Assembly (NCBI GenBank): GCA_029959085.1
Contig: JARWIR010000023.1
Location: 9,065,860-9,129,859, forward strand
Length of the DNA: 64,000 nucleotides
Origin: Nemophila menziesii
Taxonomy: Eukaryota > Streptophyta > Magnoliopsida > Boraginales > Hydrophyllaceae
Direction: 5' to 3'
The translations under genes and the position numbers were made by a program. Below, one piece after another: positions 60,267-64,000 of the stretch. Under the pieces are notes generated by a model. The model searched no databases. It worked only from the letters and a program-made list of their open reading frames with translations, and had not been told where the DNA came from. The number at the start of each line of letters is the position of its first letter. The first letter of the stretch is position 1.

Positions 60267-60369
60267 TATATCGTTAGTCCTTGTGCATATATCTTGTGCT
60301 TTTATTTTTAGTTAGTTCTATTTTACGCTTTTTAGTTTTTAGTTTTTGTTTTTTCAGATTTAGTTACAG

Positions 60370-60916
60370 ATGGAGAACCCAAGGAGACTTGAGCTAACCA
60401 TCGAGTTCAGAGTGGAGCCACGAGGAATTCGAGCTCCAGACATCCAAGCCGCTAAATTTAAACCTGATCCTGGGATGCTAGCTCAGTTTTCATCTCATGG
60501 ATTATTCAGCGGAGATGCACATCAAGATCTGATCCGATATATTCAGAAATTCATGCAGATCTGTGATGCTTATATCGTAAGAGGAGTTACTAGGGAGCAA
60601 GTATATTACCTGATGTTCCAGTTCTTCTTGACCGGATGTGCAAGCGATTGGTACGATGCCCAATACCCTCATATTATTCCAGATTGGGACAAGCTTCAAG
60701 CAGGATTCCTAGACCGTTTCTATCTGGTTAGTAGACGTTTAAAAGATATGTTGGAGTTTGAACAATTTATGCAGAAAGAGGAAGAGAGTTTGGGTGAAGC
60801 ATGGTTACGATTTACAGAGAAGAAAGCATGGTTCTCTTATCCTTATTGCATTTATTTTAGAAGACAAAAAGGACCACCACTCACCCTAAATAACATATAT
60901 TTCAACATATCAAACT
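60370..60916 (+). pseudogene. Second element P gag start, truncated
   Basis: Nearly identical to 51172-51720, with a handful of residue changes, and carrying the same 51-bp LTR scar (60829-60879). Ends at about 60916 where it meets element S in the opposite orientation; the open frame runs on by chance to 61002. Confidence 0.85.
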
Positions 60917-61271
60917 CTTTTGTGACGTTTCCTAAATTGGTAATCATCGCATCTTGTTTCTCTTCCAATACTCGGATTTTACTTTGCTTTTTCTCGTTCT
61001 AACTGAACGCCAAGATTGTCAACGTGATGATTGTTCAATTCCTTCATTTCTCGTTCTAACCTTGCTTTTTCTTTTTCTTCCCTATCTCTCTTGTTCTTAG
61101 CTCGGACTTGTTTCTCGGGGTGCGAGAGCAAACACCAAACCTATAAAACCTAAGAAGTAGCTAAACAATGAAAAGCGTAAAACTGAAAACAAAAATTAAA
61201 AATAACAATTAAAACATTACTGATAACGCCGTTGTCACATGCTAAACTCTCCGGCAGCGGCGCCAAAAACT
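60917..61271 (-). pseudogene. Element S gag start and PBS, truncated
   Basis: On the minus strand the PBS (complement of 61249-61264) is followed by a decayed gag start rich in Arg, Lys and Glu (NKRDREEKEKARLEREMKEL) with a frameshift near 61000. Similar in kind to the RRRREREALE start of T. Cut off at 60917. Confidence 0.65.
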
Positions 61272-62826
61272 TAGTGTTTCCTTGTGTGTTCTAAAATAAC
61301 ACACCTAAAAAAGGCAAGACACGTACCGCAAGTGTACGGGTCGTCCAAGTAATATCCGGTAAACGGGATTTCGATATCAGGGACGGATTAGGTATGACTT
61401 TCGATGTTATGTAATAAGTGCGATTAATTGTTATATGAAGCGGAAAATAAATGATATAAAGATTTGTTTTGGTTTTTGATTACGATCTAAGATGCAATTA
61501 AAACAAAATACTAAATTAACTAATGCAAATAAATAAGACGCAAGTAAATAGAAATGAGTAAACGCAAATATTTAAACGTAGTACTTGAGTTTCACAAGGG
61601 TTTCACCTAAATCTATTATATCAATGTTTCTGTTTAAGTAATAAATCGGAAATTAAGTACTAGTCGGGATTCTTTAGTATTCTAACCCCTGTCAGGGTGG
61701 ACTTAGGATCTATTCTTAGGTGTTACAAACCCCGTCACGGCGATCATAATCCACCTTCGAATGGGCAGGTATTCTACCCAATTGGCTATAAGGTTAACTA
61801 AGTCCGCAAGTGTCAATAATATCTACCTTACGTCTATTATTTAGTTCTGTAATTAAACCCCCCCTCCCCCCGTCAATGCGATCACTTTCCCACCAAAGTG
61901 AATAGCTTAATTACTAATTCCTATATTTGATTCATGACTTCAAAGACAGTATTTAATTGTAAAATAATAGTAATCAATCCCAAATTCAAAAACATAAATT
62001 CAATAAACTTGGGTTCAACCCATTAATGCGATTCTCAAGCACAAGGTAAGTTTAGCTCATACTAATAAAAATAACTGAATTAAAATAAAAGAAGTTCATT
62101 CTGAATTACAGAAATAAGAAAACCCTAATTAAAGGGTTGATAATTGTTGTTGTTGGATGAAGGAATTCTCCAGCTTCAGTTTTCTCTCTCCTTTTTGCTT
62201 CTAGTTCTCCTAAGCGTTGCCTCTTCTCTAATATTAATTTGTCCGTAGAAACTGAAGTTAAAAGCCTTTTTATAGTCGGAAAAACGGATCGGGCTTTTAA
62301 AAAGAAGGATTAGGTTAATTAGAATAAAAGCCCAATCCATTTAATGAAATCCCGTAACTGGTGACTAGCTGTTACTAAAACAGCTGTAGCTTTTGCGTTC
62401 TGACTAAGAATCACTTCGTTCAACTTGGAAAATTTCAAGATCTATCTACCTCATTTTATGCTCCAAGGCTGAATCAGTGGCTAAGATGCTCGAAAACAGT
62501 GATTTGTGACAGCATTCAAGATTTCATTCTCCACTAATTACTTCTTCGAATAAATTATTCTCGTCTTTGACTTTAACGCTTAATCCAAGACTTTATTTCC
62601 GGTTTCTTCTACTTGTCTTGATACTCCATAAAATCATAAACCTAATAACTTTACACTAAAAATAAACGAATTAACGCATAAAAGCTCTAAAACACAAATA
62701 ATCCAAATTCAAGGGAAGAAATCGTAATATGACCAAATAAGATTAAAAGTCTAGTAAATAAGTCAAATAATCACTGACTTTAATGTCTCCTAAGGGCATA
62801 TAATTAGAAAAATACAGGAGACATCA
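61272..62826 (-). mobile_element. Element S 5' LTR
   Basis: 1555 bp on the minus strand, outer edge ggagacatca, inner edge a mutated TAGTG. Iterated CCCCGTCAGGGTG motifs near 61685-61875, decayed. 46-nt terminal hairpin at 62781-62826. The partial LTR at 22397-22710 is a copy of its right end. Confidence 0.85.
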
Positions 62827-63345
62827 TTTACATGAAGAGATAACCGAGGTTGTGGCAGATTTAAAGTCATATGGACAGGGACAAAGAATAGCCCAAGATT
62901 ACGAACAAGTCTGAGACTCAAAGAAGATTAAACCACCAACGAAACCATCTATTATATGTCCTCTAAAACTTGAATAGAAACCTTTACCATCTCATTTTAG
63001 GTATGTTTATTTGGGAAAAAATGATAAATTACCTGTTATTTTTTCCGCTAATTTGATAGGTCCTTAAGAGGAAAACTTGTTACATGTGCTTCGAGCTAAC
63101 AAGGAGGCAACTGGGTGGACTATTGCTGACATCAAAGGCATTAATCATACCATTTTCCAACACAATATCATTCTTAACAATGAGAAGGCACGATCAGTTA
63201 AGGGCCAAAGGAGACTTACGTAGATAATGAAAGAAGTAGTGAGAAAATAAGTTATGAAGAAGTTGGATGCTAGCATTATCTTCTACATATTCAACAGGGA
63301 ATGGGTGAGCCCAGATCAATGTGTTCCAAATAAGGGATAACGGTG
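62827..63345 (+). pseudogene. Athila-like RT start, fragment 2
   Basis: Counterpart of 22711-23222 (GPQEEN-type region with a stop at its start, LRANKEATGW, then a TAG near 63221). It has its own extra stops. The same flush junction with the S LTR at 62826/62827 shows it was the insertion target of S. Confidence 0.8.
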
Positions 63346-64000
63346 TTAAATAGAAAAAGTTACAGCTATTTTAGTTGTGGGTGTACACCAGTTACGGGAT
63401 TATGATTTGAAGAGTGGACTTGGGCCATTTAATATTTTATTTACACACTTAATATAAGCCGAGTATAAAGAGACCTTTTGACTTTATCTTTACACACAAC
63501 TCAATTTACAAAAGTCGGAACGTCTTAGAGAAAAGACAAAAGCAAGAGGAGAGAAGAAACTAAAATTTTAGAAGTGATTCATCCAACAACAGTCAATTCA
63601 AAAACTCTTAAATTAGGTTCTTATTATTTCTTTATGTAAAACAATGAGTTCCTTTATTTTTATTTCTTAAGTTTTAATTTTTATTATGAGCTAAATACTC
63701 TAAGTGCTTGAGAATCGCTTTAATGGGTTGAGCCCCAGTTTATTTAGTTAATGATTTTGAATTTGGAATTAAAAGATTCAATCTGAATTGGGTAATTCGT
63801 ATTTTCTATTATCGTGAATTTATCTACTGTATTTGAAGTCATGAATCAAAAATAGGAATTAGTAATTAAGCTATTTATTATAATGGCATAATGATAACCT
63901 TGACGGGGGGTTTAATAACTGAACTATGTAATAGATGTAAGATATAAATTATTGATCCTGACGGACTTAGCTAATCTTGTAACCAATTGGGTAAAACACT
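63346..64000 (+). mobile_element. Truncated Athila-type LTR (plus), fragment 2
   Basis: Counterpart of 23223-23880; runs off the window end. Confidence 0.8.

Overview
This window looks like heterochromatic nuclear DNA from a flowering plant, probably a eudicot; I cannot name the species. It is AT-rich, I find no intact host gene, and almost all of it is transposable elements nested in each other. The main players are Athila-type Ty3/gypsy LTR retrotransposons. Their RT, RNase H and integrase motifs are Athila-like, and their primer-binding sites match the 3' end of plant tRNA-Asp. There are also remnants of a Mutator-like (MULE) transposase gene, Ty1/copia pol relics and possible tRNA-derived SINE pieces.

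Layout. 1-1384: Athila-like gag relic (+). 1385-4365: broken MULE transposase gene (-). 4366-5354: AT-rich DNA with one exon-like piece. 5355-17572: two tandem copies of a ~6-kb unit, each with a copia pol relic. 18060-21165: 3' LTR and 3' internal end of element R (-). 21166-22396: truncated LTR of element Q (+). 22397-23980: scrambled LTR and pol fragments. 24006-47201: a second copy of 2127-22396 with only one 6-kb unit; its MULE gene is split by element T (24274-33347, -), a complete insertion with a 5-bp target duplication and two 1547-bp LTRs that I could not tell apart. 45913-49563: element Q (+), with an LTR, PBS and one long unusual ORF but no gag or pol that I recognise. 49564-60241: element P (+), two 1480-bp LTRs around a nearly complete gag-pol, followed by a second PBS and gag start to 60916. 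60917-62826: gag start and LTR of element S (-). 62827-64000: a second copy of the pol and LTR fragments of 22711-23980.

How the parts relate. T carries an open gag-protease ORF with a zinc knuckle, fused to an integrase C-terminal tail, and has no RT, RNase H or integrase core. P carries RT, RNase H and integrase, but its gag has lost the second half of the capsid region and the zinc knuckle, replaced by a 51-bp LTR scar. Q has a different Q/N/W/Y-rich and acidic ORF. The three share PBS type, a 46-nt hairpin at the LTR 5' end, GC-rich palindromes just after the ORF, and polypurine-like motifs. T and P also share a small accessory ORF. They look like one family in which movement in trans between complementary defective members is plausible.

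The simplest history is a tandem duplication of a >30-kb block starting in the MULE gene, a ~15-kb deletion in the left copy, gain or loss of a 6-kb unit in one copy, and then a recent insertion of T into the right copy. All coordinates, identities and domain calls were read by eye; no search or alignment was run.
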